This document shows, piece after piece, positions 1 to 7,955 of a stretch of 29,150 nt of DNA (its first letter is position 1; every line of letters begins with the position of its first letter). Below the pieces are notes generated by a model, which was not told the origin of the DNA, ran no database searches, and saw only the letters and a list, made by a program, of their open reading frames with translations. The translations under genes were made by a program, and so were the position numbers. This DNA comes from Oscillospiraceae bacterium (GTDB taxonomy: Bacteria > Bacillota > Clostridia > Oscillospirales > Oscillospiraceae): positions 1 through 29,150 of the forward strand of contig JAEDIZ010000014.1 in assembly GCA_016296635.1 (NCBI GenBank). Reading direction: 5' to 3'.

Positions 1-1848
1 GGCGGAGATCAGCATGCCGCAGGAGTCGATGCCCATCATGGGCCGCGGCGGCAGATTCGTAATGGCGACGCACGTTTTGCCGACCAGCTCTTCTGGCTCG
101 TAGTATTCGTGAATGCCGGAAAGGATCACTCTGTCTGTTCCGGAACCGTCATCCAGCACGAATTTCAGGAGTTTCTTGGACTTTTTGACTGCTTCACACG
201 TCTTGACCTTCACGGCACGGTAGTCGGATTTTGCGAACGTCTCGAAGTCCACAAAGTCCTTGAACAGCGGCTCGATCTCAACGTTGGAGAAGTCGATCTT
301 CTCCTCCGCAGCAGGCACTGCGGGCGCGGCTTCTGCCTTCGCAGTTTCCTTCTTCGGCATGTCGAGGGGCTTCATTGTCGGGAAGAGAATGACATCACGG
401 ATAGAATCGGCGCCGGTCAGCAGCATAACGCTGCGATCAATGCCGATACCCATGCCGCCCGTGGGAGGCATGCCGTATTCCATAGCGGTGAGGAAATCTT
501 CATCGAGCATTTCCGCTTCATCGTCACCGCGGTCTCTTGCTTCCATCTGCTTGACAAAGCGCTCTCGCTGATCGATGGGGTCGTTCAGCTCGGAATAGGC
601 GTTGCCCATTTCGCTGTGTGCGATGAAGAACTCAAAACGCTCGGTCAGTCTCGGATCTTCCGGGCTGCGCTTGGTCAGCGGGCTGACTTCCACCGGGTAC
701 ATGGTAATAAAGGTCGGCTGGATCAGGTTTTCTTCGACCTTCTGATCGAAGCATGCATAAAGGGCGTTGCCCCAGGTCTTCTCTGCGCTGTCAGCCAGCT
801 CAATGCCTTTCTCCTTTGCGGCAGCAACTGCCTCTGCATCGTCAGAAATCGCGCCGAAGTCAATGCCGACATACTTCTTGACAGCCTCGATCATGGTCAG
901 TCTCGGCCAGCCGGGAGTCAGATCGATGTCATAGCCCATCCACTTCACCTGATAGGTGCCGAGGATTTCCTTGGCAGCGCCGGAGAGAATGCCCTCGGCA
1001 ATATCCATCATGTCATGGAAATCGGCATAGGCCTGATACAGCTCTACGGAGGTGAATTCCGGGTTGTGCTTGGGATCCATACCCTCGTTGCGGAAAATAC
1101 GGCCGATTTCATAGACTCTGTCCATGCCGCCGACGATCAGGCGCTTCAGAGGAAGCTCGGTAGCGATACGCATATACATATCGATGTCGAGCGTATTGTG
1201 ATGGGTCACAAAGGGACGAGCAGATGCGCCGCCGGCAATGGTATTGAGAACCGGCGTTTCGACTTCGATATAACCCATGTTATCAAGATAGTTCCGCATG
1301 AACTTGATAAACTGGGAACGGATCACGAAGTTTTTCTTGACCTCGGGATTGACAATCAGATCAACGTAACGCTGACGGTAGCGAAGCTCCTTGTCTGTCA
1401 GACCGTGGAACTTCTCAGGCAGCGGCAGAAGCGACTTGGAAAGCAGCGTAACCTTCTTTGCCCGCACGCTCATCTCGCCGCGCTGGGTACGGAACACTTC
1501 GCCGTCGATGCCGACGATATCGCCCACATCGTACTTTTTGAAGCGGTCATAATCCGCTTCATCCATCTCGTCCTTACGAGCGTAAAGCTGGATGCGGCCG
1601 GACTTATCCTGAATATCACAGAAAGAAACCTTGCCCATGCCGCGTTTGGACATCATACGGCCGGCAACGGACACAGCCTGACCTTCCATCTCGTCAAAAT
1701 GATCTTTGATTTCCTGCGCCGTGGCAGTAATATTGAACTTCGTAATAACAAAGGGATCGCGGCCTTCCGCCTGCAAAGCAGCCAGCTTCTCGCGGCGAAC
1801 CTGCAGCTCATTGGACTGCTGCGCTTCGTTCCTGATTTCCTGTTCCAT
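1..1848 (-). CDS. lysS: Lysyl-tRNA synthetase (class II) with added C-terminal tRNA-binding domain, 3' end cut by the window
   Basis: Charges tRNA-Lys with lysine in the cytoplasm. The reading frame is open for 616 codons from the ATG at 1848 to the left edge, so the C terminus is missing. It has an N-terminal OB-fold anticodon-binding region (about residues 40-150), then a class II catalytic core with motif 2 (FRNEGMDPKHNPEF, near residue 250) and motif 3 (GMGIGIDR, near residue 465). The usual LysRS ends near residue 500. Here an Ala/Lys/Glu linker leads, from about residue 520, into an EMAP/MetRS-beta-like tRNA-binding OB fold (DYRAVKVKTCEAVKKSKKLL, then VGKTCVAITNLPPRPMMGI). The ATG is preceded by a GAGAGG-type ribosome binding site. 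It lies 42 bp behind greA and is probably co-transcribed with it. Identity as LysRS is firm from the motifs; the fusion is read directly from the uninterrupted frame. Confidence 0.95.
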   Translation of the reverse strand, partial: MEQEIRNEAQQSNELQVRREKLAALQAEGRDPFVITKFNITATAQEIKDHFDEMEGQAVSVAGRMMSKRGMGKVSFCDIQDKSGRIQLYARKDEMDEADYDRFKKYDVGDIVGIDGEVFRTQRGEMSVRAKKVTLLSKSLLPLPEKFHGLTDKELRYRQRYVDLIVNPEVKKNFVIRSQFIKFMRNYLDNMGYIEVETPVLNTIAGGASARPFVTHHNTLDIDMYMRIATELPLKRLIVGGMDRVYEIGRIFRNEGMDPKHNPEFTSVELYQAYADFHDMMDIAEGILSGAAKEILGTYQVKWMGYDIDLTPGWPRLTMIEAVKKYVGIDFGAISDDAEAVAAAKEKGIELADSAEKTWGNALYACFDQKVEENLIQPTFITMYPVEVSPLTKRSPEDPRLTERFEFFIAHSEMGNAYSELNDPIDQRERFVKQMEARDRGDDEAEMLDEDFLTAMEYGMPPTGGMGIGIDRSVMLLTGADSIRDVILFPTMKPLDMPKKETAKAEAAPAVPAAEEKIDFSNVEIEPLFKDFVDFETFAKSDYRAVKVKTCEAVKKSKKLLKFVLDDGSGTDRVILSGIHEYYEPEELVGKTCVAITNLPPRPMMGIDSCGMLISA

Positions 1849-1890
1849 GCTTCTATCCTCTCAAAATTCGTGATACGAATGCAGTTTCTC

Positions 1891-2364
1891 TTACTTTTCT
1901 ACTGCCAGAATCTTATACTTCAGAACGCCGATGGGTGCTTCAACCTCAACGGTTTCGCCGACCATATGGCCAAGCAGGGCTCTGCCGAAGGGAGAGTCAT
2001 CGGAAATACGGCATTCCATAGGATTTGCTTCCTGTGAGCCGACGATGGCATAAAGCTCTTCCTCTTCGGTTTCCAGATCAAGGACTTTGATGGTGCAGCC
2101 AATGCCGATTCTGCCGGAAGTTTCCTCTGTTTCGTCAATAATAACAGCATGCGAAAGGATATTCTCTACTTCTGCAATGCGGCCGTAGAGCTTTGCCTGC
2201 TCATTCTTTGCCTCGTCATATTCGCTGTTTTCAGAGAGGTCACCGAACGAACGGGCTTCCTTGATCTGTTCCGCGACCTCTTTTTCACGGGTGGTTTTGA
2301 GGTACTGCAGCTCCTGCTCGAGTTCCTTGAGTCTGAGTGTACTGATCTTAAATTCCTTTGCCAT
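1891..2364 (-). CDS. greA: Transcription elongation factor GreA
   Basis: Rescues backtracked RNA polymerase by stimulating transcript cleavage through the secondary channel. The product is 157 residues, the normal GreA length: an N-terminal antiparallel coiled coil with the acidic tip (ARSFGDLSENSEYDEAK; Asp and Glu of GDLSE) and a C-terminal FKBP-like domain (DDSPFGRALLGH). The frame is open further upstream, but the ATG at 2364 (MAKEFKISTLRLKEL) matches the family start and has a GGTAAGG ribosome binding site, so the longer version is rejected. It is first gene of a greA-lysS unit driven by a promoter that overlaps the end of the upstream peptidase gene. Confidence 0.95.
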   Translation of the reverse strand: MAKEFKISTLRLKELEQELQYLKTTREKEVAEQIKEARSFGDLSENSEYDEAKNEQAKLYGRIAEVENILSHAVIIDETEETSGRIGIGCTIKVLDLETEEEELYAIVGSQEANPMECRISDDSPFGRALLGHMVGETVEVEAPIGVLKYKILAVEK

Positions 2365-2433
2365 TTGCCTTACCAAACCTTTCCGTCCGTTTTCTCGCAC
2401 GCAGCAAAAAACGGGTGCTAATTTATCTTTGTG

Positions 2434-2463
2434 ATTATAAATGTAGTGACATATATCTGTCAA
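2434..2463 (-). promoter_or_regulatory. SigmaA-type promoter for greA-lysS
   Basis: On the minus strand a perfect -35 TTGACA (2463-2458) and a perfect -10 TATAAT (2439-2434) are separated by 18 bp. The -35 contains the TGA stop codon of the S41 peptidase gene. This makes greA-lysS independently transcribed. The roughly 65-nt leader contains a weak inverted pair (CCGTTTT/AAAACGG) of unknown meaning. Confidence 0.8.
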
Positions 2464-3674
2464 GAGATTTTCGCAGTGACTGCTTTGATTGCTGCCTGAA
2501 GCTGCAAATCATTCTCTTTTTCGAGCTTTCCATAGTAAAGCTTCAAATATTCTTCGTCATCAAGTTCAATTTCCATATCCGGAATAACGCCGATATCTGT
2601 CAGGCTCTTTCCGCTGGGCAGGAAGTATTTTCCGACCGAAATATTCAGCAGCGAGCCGTCGCTCAGACGGTATGCCTGCTGATAATTACCCTTTCCGCAG
2701 GTTTTTGTTCCGATCACGGTTGCCCAGTCGTATTCCTGCAAAACTGCAGCAAAAAACTCCGCCGCCGAGTAGCTGCTGTCGTTCACCAACACCGCCATCG
2801 GCAGCTGCAGGCAATCGGGATCCGAATGATCTTCAGTTTTTTCTCCGGTATAATGCTCGCTGCGGAAAATGACGCCCTCCGGCAGGATCGTATCAAGCAG
2901 CGATACAAGTTCTTCCTTGTATCCGCCGCCATTAAACCGGACATCAAAAATAAGGCCTTTCGCGCCGGCGGCAAGCATTCTGTCGATTGCGGCTCTCGAT
3001 TCCTGCGCGCTGCGTGCGTCGAAGTTTTTGATTGCAATGTAGCCGATATTACCCGCCAGAAGCTCATCCGATACGACTGCCTGCTCAATACTGCGCCGCA
3101 TAACGCTGACTGTATATTGTTCCGTTCCGCGTGCAAATGTCAGCGAAACGGGTGTTCCCTCTTCTCCGCGCACACGCTCCTGGGTGCCCTTCAATCCAAG
3201 CTCAATGGACTTTTCGTTTTCCACCAGAATCAGAACATCGCCGACCTCGATTCCCGCCTCCTCGGCAGGACCGCCGGGTGTAATGCTGTCGATCAGCATC
3301 CCGCCAAGCTCCGGCTTTTCGAGAATGGTCACGCCGATACCGACATACGCATTGTCCATCTGTTCCTTATACGAATCATATTCCTCGGACGAAAGATAAT
3401 AGCTCCATCGATCTCCCGTCGCTTTCACATATGCGTATGCAGCCGCGTCTGCCATTGTCTGCTCATCGTATTCTCTGACAAACCGTTCATCCAAATAGGT
3501 TTCAATCTCTGCGATTTTCTTCTGCGCAGGCGATAATTCGGAAAGCTTCTTTTCGTACTCCGCCTCAATCACATCGAGCTTTTTTGTCATGATCGTAAAC
3601 GTAGTCAGGAAGGTAGCACCGATCAGGACAAGCGCAGCCAGGATCGCCGCAGCTATTTTCAGAAATTTTTCCAC
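2460..3674 (-). CDS. S41 family C-terminal processing peptidase (CtpA-like), membrane-anchored
   Basis: A 404-residue secreted or membrane-anchored serine peptidase. One N-terminal transmembrane segment (about residues 4-28, AAAILAALVLIGATF) is followed by a short helical region, a PDZ domain (YVGIGVTI to VGDVLILVEN, which contains GGPAEEAGI) and the S41 catalytic domain. The Ser/Lys dyad is recognisable: Ser in the SSYSAAEFF segment and Lys in TCGKGNYQ. The GTG at 3674 has an AGGA site 6 bp upstream and is preferred; an in-frame TTG at 3695 is possible. It follows the M23 peptidase gene and ends the FtsEX cluster. CtpA-type enzymes trim or degrade peptidoglycan hydrolases and other envelope proteins, so a role in controlling the neighbouring M23 enzyme is a reasonable inference. 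Confidence 0.9.
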   Translation of the reverse strand: MEKFLKIAAAILAALVLIGATFLTTFTIMTKKLDVIEAEYEKKLSELSPAQKKIAEIETYLDERFVREYDEQTMADAAAYAYVKATGDRWSYYLSSEEYDSYKEQMDNAYVGIGVTILEKPELGGMLIDSITPGGPAEEAGIEVGDVLILVENEKSIELGLKGTQERVRGEEGTPVSLTFARGTEQYTVSVMRRSIEQAVVSDELLAGNIGYIAIKNFDARSAQESRAAIDRMLAAGAKGLIFDVRFNGGGYKEELVSLLDTILPEGVIFRSEHYTGEKTEDHSDPDCLQLPMAVLVNDSSYSAAEFFAAVLQEYDWATVIGTKTCGKGNYQQAYRLSDGSLLNISVGKYFLPSGKSLTDIGVIPDMEIELDDEEYLKLYYGKLEKENDLQLQAAIKAVTAKIS

Positions 3675-3702
3675 ACAGCATCCTCGTTTCAACAAAAATC
3701 TT

Positions 3703-3730
3703 TCCCACAGGCCGATTTCGGCCTGTGGGA
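3703..3730 (-). terminator. Strong hairpin between M23 and S41 genes, terminator or attenuator
   Basis: A perfect 11-bp inverted repeat (TCCCACAGGCC / GGCCTGTGGGA) encloses a 6-nt loop. In the minus direction it is followed by AAAG and then five Ts, which is weaker than a canonical U-tract. It probably reduces, rather than abolishes, read-through into the S41 gene, because I see no good separate promoter for that gene. Confidence 0.6.
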
Positions 3731-3748
3731 CATATCAATCATTCTTTT

Positions 3749-5053
3749 TTACGGAACAGAGATATAGTTTAGAGGATTTACATCGCCGCCGTTATAGTAA
3801 ATTGTAAAATGCAGATGCGGGCCGGTTGAATAACCGGTTGTTCCGACATAGCCGATAACGTCGCCCTGCTTAACGTAGCTTCCGGCGGAAACGATATAAT
3901 TCGTCATATGCGCATACAGAGAAGAATAACCGTCACCGTGGTTGATCGTCACACAGTTTCCGTAGGCCTCGTTGTAGGTGGCAGAAGTAACCGTGCCGGA
4001 CTTTGATGCATAGATTGCAGAGCCTTCGCCGGCGCCGAGGTCGATACCGGTGTGCCAGTTCTTCTTGCCTGTCAGCGGATGGTTTCTCCAACCGTATGCA
4101 CAGGTAATGGGAACACTGTAACCAAGCGGATACAGCCAGCCGCCGGTGGAAGAGCCGCTGCTGCTGGATGAACCGCCGGAAGAACCGGATCCGGTTTTTG
4201 CCGGTGCTTTGTTATTGTTCTGCGCGTTGAGCTTGGCGAGGCGTTCCTTCTCTTCCTTCGCAAGAGCATTGAAGTAATCCGTCTCGGTCTTTTTGATCTG
4301 CGCGGACATTTCCTCTTCCAGCGCAAGGTAATCCATGTATTCCTCGCTCATTGCCGCGTATTCTGCAGCCATCTGCAAAATCAGCTCATCGGATTCAGCA
4401 CGCTGAGCCGCCAGTTCCTCCTGCTGCGCAGTGAGGTCTGCTTTGGCCGCATCGAGTCCTTGCATCTGCTGCTCAAGATCTTCGCGCTCGTCCTCAATTC
4501 TCTTTGACATGGCTGCGATTTTTTTCAGCATCACCTGGTCTGACTCCGCAATTTCACGGATCATATCAACCTTGCCAAGCAGATCGGAAAAACTCTTTGC
4601 GCCGAAAAGAATCGACCAATAGGAAATACTGCCGGTTTCTTCCATGCTTCGAATGCGGGTCTTGTACTGTGCATTCAATTCTGTTTCTTCTTCCAGTGAA
4701 GCATCCAGTTCTTCCTGCTTATTTGCGATCAGAAGGCTGTAACTCTGAATCTGCGCATTCAGATTTTCAATTGTCTGGCGGGACATATCGATCTGCCGAT
4801 CAATATCTGCCTTTTTTTCGATCAGTGTCTGCGTGGTCTTCTGATTTTCGCTGATCTCATTCTGCAGTGCATTCGCTTCTTTCTTCAGCTGGTTCTGCTC
4901 TTCACGAAGCGCAACCAGATCTTTTTCAATTTCTTTGGAAGAAGCTGCGTTGACCATGATGATCAGTGCAGATGAAATCAAACCAATCAGCATAACAGCC
5001 GCAAGAACAATACAGATGATCCTGCGCCATTGTCCGTTTTTCCTTTTTTTCAT
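3749..5053 (-). CDS. Coiled-coil M23 peptidoglycan endopeptidase, EnvC/NlpD-type partner of FtsEX
   Basis: A 434-residue exported hydrolase. An N-terminal membrane segment or signal (residues about 11-34, IICIVLAAVMLIGLISSALIIM) is followed by a long coiled coil (about 38-270, rich in Glu/Gln/Lys heptads), a Gly/Ser linker and a C-terminal LytM/M23 domain. All zinc ligands are present: His334 and Asp338 (HTGID) and the HxH pair His413/His415 (PHLH), so it should be catalytic, unlike Escherichia coli EnvC, whose LytM domain is degenerate. ATG at 5053 has GGAGG five bases upstream; an upstream TTG is rejected. It starts 12 bp after ftsX. FtsX commonly recruits coiled-coil hydrolases or activators (EnvC, CwlO, PcsB), so this is the likely effector of the adjacent ABC complex. 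Confidence 0.93.
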   Translation of the reverse strand: MKKRKNGQWRRIICIVLAAVMLIGLISSALIIMVNAASSKEIEKDLVALREEQNQLKKEANALQNEISENQKTTQTLIEKKADIDRQIDMSRQTIENLNAQIQSYSLLIANKQEELDASLEEETELNAQYKTRIRSMEETGSISYWSILFGAKSFSDLLGKVDMIREIAESDQVMLKKIAAMSKRIEDEREDLEQQMQGLDAAKADLTAQQEELAAQRAESDELILQMAAEYAAMSEEYMDYLALEEEMSAQIKKTETDYFNALAKEEKERLAKLNAQNNNKAPAKTGSGSSGGSSSSSGSSTGGWLYPLGYSVPITCAYGWRNHPLTGKKNWHTGIDLGAGEGSAIYASKSGTVTSATYNEAYGNCVTINHGDGYSSLYAHMTNYIVSAGSYVKQGDVIGYVGTTGYSTGPHLHFTIYYNGGDVNPLNYISVP

Positions 5054-5065
5054 AGTTGCCTCCAA

Positions 5066-5953
5066 TCAGACCTTCAGGAACTTACGGATGGAAAGCAGGC
5101 TGCCGAACACACCGACCACAAAGCCGGTCACGGCATATGCCACCGCCACAAACTCCACAACATCCATAAACGGAACGATGGAGATCAGCTGCAGCGTATC
5201 GATCTGCGTAATCTTGACTGCCAGGAAATCATACAGACCCCACTGCAGGAAGAATGCAATGACCGCACCCAGGAAGCCGAGAATGAAGCCTTCCACAATA
5301 AACGGAAGCCGGATGAAGCTGTTCGTTGCACCGACGACCTTCATGATGCCAATCTCCTCGCTGCGCGAGTACATCGCCAGCTTGACCGTGTTGGAAATGA
5401 TAAACAGAGATACCACAAACAAAACGGCAATGATCACCATGGACGCAATGTTCAGAACATTCTGTACCGTCTGGAAACCATTGGAGATTTCGTAGTGTGC
5501 CACGACCTCCGCAACGCCTTCCACCGACTCAATACGTTCCACGGTCTCCCGGATCAGGGAATTGTCGTCCATCGTGACGACATAGCGGTCACGCAGCGTA
5601 TCGGCGCCAATGCCGTCAAACAGTGTGGCATCGTTCTGCTCCTCCACGAAATCCTGCAATGCCTGCTCTCTTGAAATAAACTTTGCTTCATGTACATTGG
5701 AAATCAGATTGATCTGAGAGCCGACACTCTTCGCTTTCGCCGTAGTATATGTTTCATCAATATAGACCATGACCTCGTTTTCCTTTTCAAGGTCGATGAT
5801 CATTTCATGCAGATTCAAAAGGATCAGGCTGAAGCTGCCCATAATGATCAGGCAGGCCACCGTCACGCAGACTGCTGCGAAGGACATAAATCCGTGCAGA
5901 AACACACCGCGGATGCCCTCGCGAAGTAAATAACCAATATTATTCTTCTTCAT
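5066..5953 (-). CDS. ftsX: Cell division ABC transporter permease FtsX
   Basis: A 295-residue membrane protein with the FtsX layout: one transmembrane segment near residues 20-45 (FMSFAAVCVTVACLIIMG), an extracellular loop of about 120 residues, then three transmembrane segments in the C-terminal half. The conserved cytoplasmic region LAMYSRSEEIGIMKVVGAT is present. With FtsE it forms a non-transporting ABC complex that gates peptidoglycan hydrolases at the septum or side wall. The ATG lies inside the 3' end of ftsE (14-bp overlap), indicating translational coupling. The M23 gene follows immediately. Confidence 0.95.
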   Translation of the reverse strand: MKKNNIGYLLREGIRGVFLHGFMSFAAVCVTVACLIIMGSFSLILLNLHEMIIDLEKENEVMVYIDETYTTAKAKSVGSQINLISNVHEAKFISREQALQDFVEEQNDATLFDGIGADTLRDRYVVTMDDNSLIRETVERIESVEGVAEVVAHYEISNGFQTVQNVLNIASMVIIAVLFVVSLFIISNTVKLAMYSRSEEIGIMKVVGATNSFIRLPFIVEGFILGFLGAVIAFFLQWGLYDFLAVKITQIDTLQLISIVPFMDVVEFVAVAYAVTGFVVGVFGSLLSIRKFLKV

Positions 5954-6629
5954 TGAGATAGTACCCGTCCATTCCGTCGCTGATAATCAGGCCTTCGTTG
6001 ATCGCAACCACACGCTTTGTAAAGCGGTTGACCAACTCTTTTTCATGTGTAACAACCAGAACCGTTGTGCCGAGAGCATTGATTCTCTCCAGCAGCATCA
6101 TGATTTCCAGACTTCTTGCCGGGTCAAGGTTACCCGTAGGCTCGTCTGCAATGATGACACTGGGATTATTGACCAGCGCACGTGCAATGGCAACACGCTG
6201 CTGCTCACCGCCGGAAAGCTCGTTGGGAAGGCGTCTTCCCTTGTTTTCCAGACCAACCAGTTCCAGCACATAGGGCACGCGCTGTTTGATTTCCTTTTGC
6301 GGAGCGCCGATGACGCGCATAGCAAAGGCAACATTTTCATAAACCGTCTTGTTGTCGATTAGCCGGAAATCCTGGAAAATAACGCCGAGCGTTCTGCGCA
6401 GATACGGCACCTGACGGTTTTTCAGCTTTTCAATAAAAAACCCGTTCACCATGGCGCTGCCTTCCGTGGGGCGATGCTCCGCGGTCAGAAGCTTAATGAT
6501 GGTAGACTTGCCGGAGCCGGACGGGCCAACCAGGAATACAAACTCACCATCTTCAATTTTCGTTGTGATTCCCTTCAGCGCAACTGTTCCGTTGTCGTAT
6601 GTCTTGTGTACATTCGTTAATTCGATCAT
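5940..6629 (-). CDS. ftsE: Cell division ATP-binding protein FtsE
   Basis: A 229-residue ABC ATPase. Walker A is GPSGSGKST, the signature is LSGGEQQRVAIARAL and Walker B runs into VIIADEPTGNLD, all in the FtsE arrangement. It powers FtsX. The ATG at 6629 has GGAG six bases upstream; an in-frame TTG at 6641 is less likely. It is second in the cluster, 30 bp after the PucR-type regulator, and overlaps ftsX. Confidence 0.96.
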   Translation of the reverse strand: MIELTNVHKTYDNGTVALKGITTKIEDGEFVFLVGPSGSGKSTIIKLLTAEHRPTEGSAMVNGFFIEKLKNRQVPYLRRTLGVIFQDFRLIDNKTVYENVAFAMRVIGAPQKEIKQRVPYVLELVGLENKGRRLPNELSGGEQQRVAIARALVNNPSVIIADEPTGNLDPARSLEIMMLLERINALGTTVLVVTHEKELVNRFTKRVVAINEGLIISDGMDGYYLNEEE

Positions 6630-6659
6630 GTTTTTCTCCAAATACAGTTTCCGGGAAGA

Positions 6660-7754
6660 TCAGATCAGTCTGTTTTCCCGCGAAACAAGATACTTTTTCA
6701 CCATGAGCGCAACCTTAAAGATGATGGCATCGTCAAATTCCCGCAGATCCAGACCAGTCAGCTTCTTAATCTTTTCCAGACGATAGACCAGCGTATTTCT
6801 GTGGACAAAGAGTTTTCTGGAGGTTTCGGAAACATTCAGGTTGTTCTCAAAGAATTTGTTGATTGTGAACAGCGTTTCCTGATCCAGCGAATCGATGGAA
6901 TTCTTTTTGAACACCTCAGAGAGGAAGATCTCGCAAAGGGTTGTCGGGAGCTGATAGATCAGTCTGCCGATGCCGAGATTCTCATAATTGATGATGGTCT
7001 TTTCCGTGTCAAAGACCTTGCCGACCTCAATGGCGACCTGCGCTTCCTTATAAGAATCCGCCAGTTCCCGCAGATGACCGGCGACCCTACCGATGCCGAT
7101 CACAGTTTTGACAAACAGTTCCGACTTCAGCGTTTCTTCAATCGTCTGCGCAATCCGGATCAGATCCTCGCGTTCCGTACCCAGAGCGATCTGCTTGATG
7201 ATAGCAACATCCGTTTCATTGATGCTCAGAACAAAATCCTGCTGCTTATCCGCAAACATACCGGACAGCACATCGACCGCCGCCACGTCTGCTCTGCCGA
7301 CCTGACGGATCAGGAATACCGCGCGCTGCACATCCGTTGCAAAATGCAGTTCCTTTGCGCGGATATAAATATCGCCGGGCAGGATATTGTCCGTAATGAT
7401 GTTTTTGACAAAGGTGCCCTTGTCATGTTTTTCCTCATAATAGGTTTTTGCACCGTTGAGCGCAACATAGGCCATCACGCACAGACTTCTTGCTGTTTCG
7501 TCATCGCCCTCTGCAAAGACGGCATAATCAAAATAGGCACTCCAACTGACCAGAGGCTTAAAGGTCTTTTTGTCGACCACAACAATGGAATCCGGTGCGC
7601 TATTCAGCTTGATCACTGCCTCCGGCCATTTTTCGCCGATCATGGAAGTATCGCTGCAGGAGATGACATTTGCATCGGCATCAATCACACCGATCCTGCG
7701 GTCTGTTGCTTCCTTCATCTGTACAATCACGCTCTGAAAAACACGACTGGACAT
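6660..7754 (-). CDS. PucR/CdaR-family transcriptional regulator
   Basis: A 364-residue regulator. The N-terminal half (about 1-130) looks like a sensory domain of the sugar-diacid/PAS-like type seen in CdaR proteins (GVIDADANVISCSDTSMIGE). The middle resembles the GGDEF-like segment of this family. The C terminus (about 300-360) is the PucR helix-turn-helix: NVSETSRKLFVHRNTLVYRL followed by IKKLTGLDLREFDDAI. ATG at 7754 has a GGAGGG site. It is the first gene of the transcript that continues into ftsE-ftsX-M23, so it likely regulates envelope genes or itself; its ligand cannot be inferred. CdaR members usually control carbohydrate-acid metabolism, which makes this partnership notable. Confidence 0.88.
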   Translation of the reverse strand: MSSRVFQSVIVQMKEATDRRIGVIDADANVISCSDTSMIGEKWPEAVIKLNSAPDSIVVVDKKTFKPLVSWSAYFDYAVFAEGDDETARSLCVMAYVALNGAKTYYEEKHDKGTFVKNIITDNILPGDIYIRAKELHFATDVQRAVFLIRQVGRADVAAVDVLSGMFADKQQDFVLSINETDVAIIKQIALGTEREDLIRIAQTIEETLKSELFVKTVIGIGRVAGHLRELADSYKEAQVAIEVGKVFDTEKTIINYENLGIGRLIYQLPTTLCEIFLSEVFKKNSIDSLDQETLFTINKFFENNLNVSETSRKLFVHRNTLVYRLEKIKKLTGLDLREFDDAIIFKVALMVKKYLVSRENRLI

Positions 7755-7796
7755 AGATTGCCCTCCCTCATTTCTTACTATTTACACAAACAACCA

Positions 7797-7846
7797 TTGA
7801 CATAATACTACGGCTCCGTCAATTATGCAAGAGTTTTTGACATATT
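7797..7846 (-). promoter_or_regulatory. Promoter of the regulator-ftsEX operon flanked by direct repeats
   Basis: On the minus strand TTGCAT (7830-7825), a 17-bp spacer and TATTAT (7807-7802) form a plausible sigmaA promoter about 48 bp before the start codon. Two copies of a near-identical element (plus-strand TTGACATAAT at 7797 and TTGACATATT at 7837) lie exactly 40 bp apart. One overlaps the -10 and the other sits just upstream of the -35. They could be operators for the PucR-type protein; this is inference. The rest of 7755-7955 shows only a weak AAACCG/CGGTTT hairpin at 7904-7920. Confidence 0.5.
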
Positions 7847-7955
7847 ATTTCAAAACGCCTTCGACTTTTTGTGCCATTTTCATAGTTTTTCGTCAATAGC
7901 CCCAAACCGCACTTCGGTTTCTGTCAGTATTTAAGGGAAGTTCTTTTCGTCAAAA

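Noticed and set aside
109..2037. A 642-codon plus-strand open frame opposite lysS
   Set aside because: It is the complement of a clear LysRS/GreA coding region, has no ribosome binding site, and its protein has no recognisable domain and an odd His/Leu/Cys-rich composition.
3675..3695. TTG start at 3695 for the S41 peptidase
   Set aside because: It would place the AGGA ribosome binding site inside the gene; GTG at 3674 has correct spacing.
7904..7920. AAACCG/CGGTTT hairpin as terminator of the rsuA-type gene
   Set aside because: The stem is only 6 bp and no T-run follows in the minus direction.
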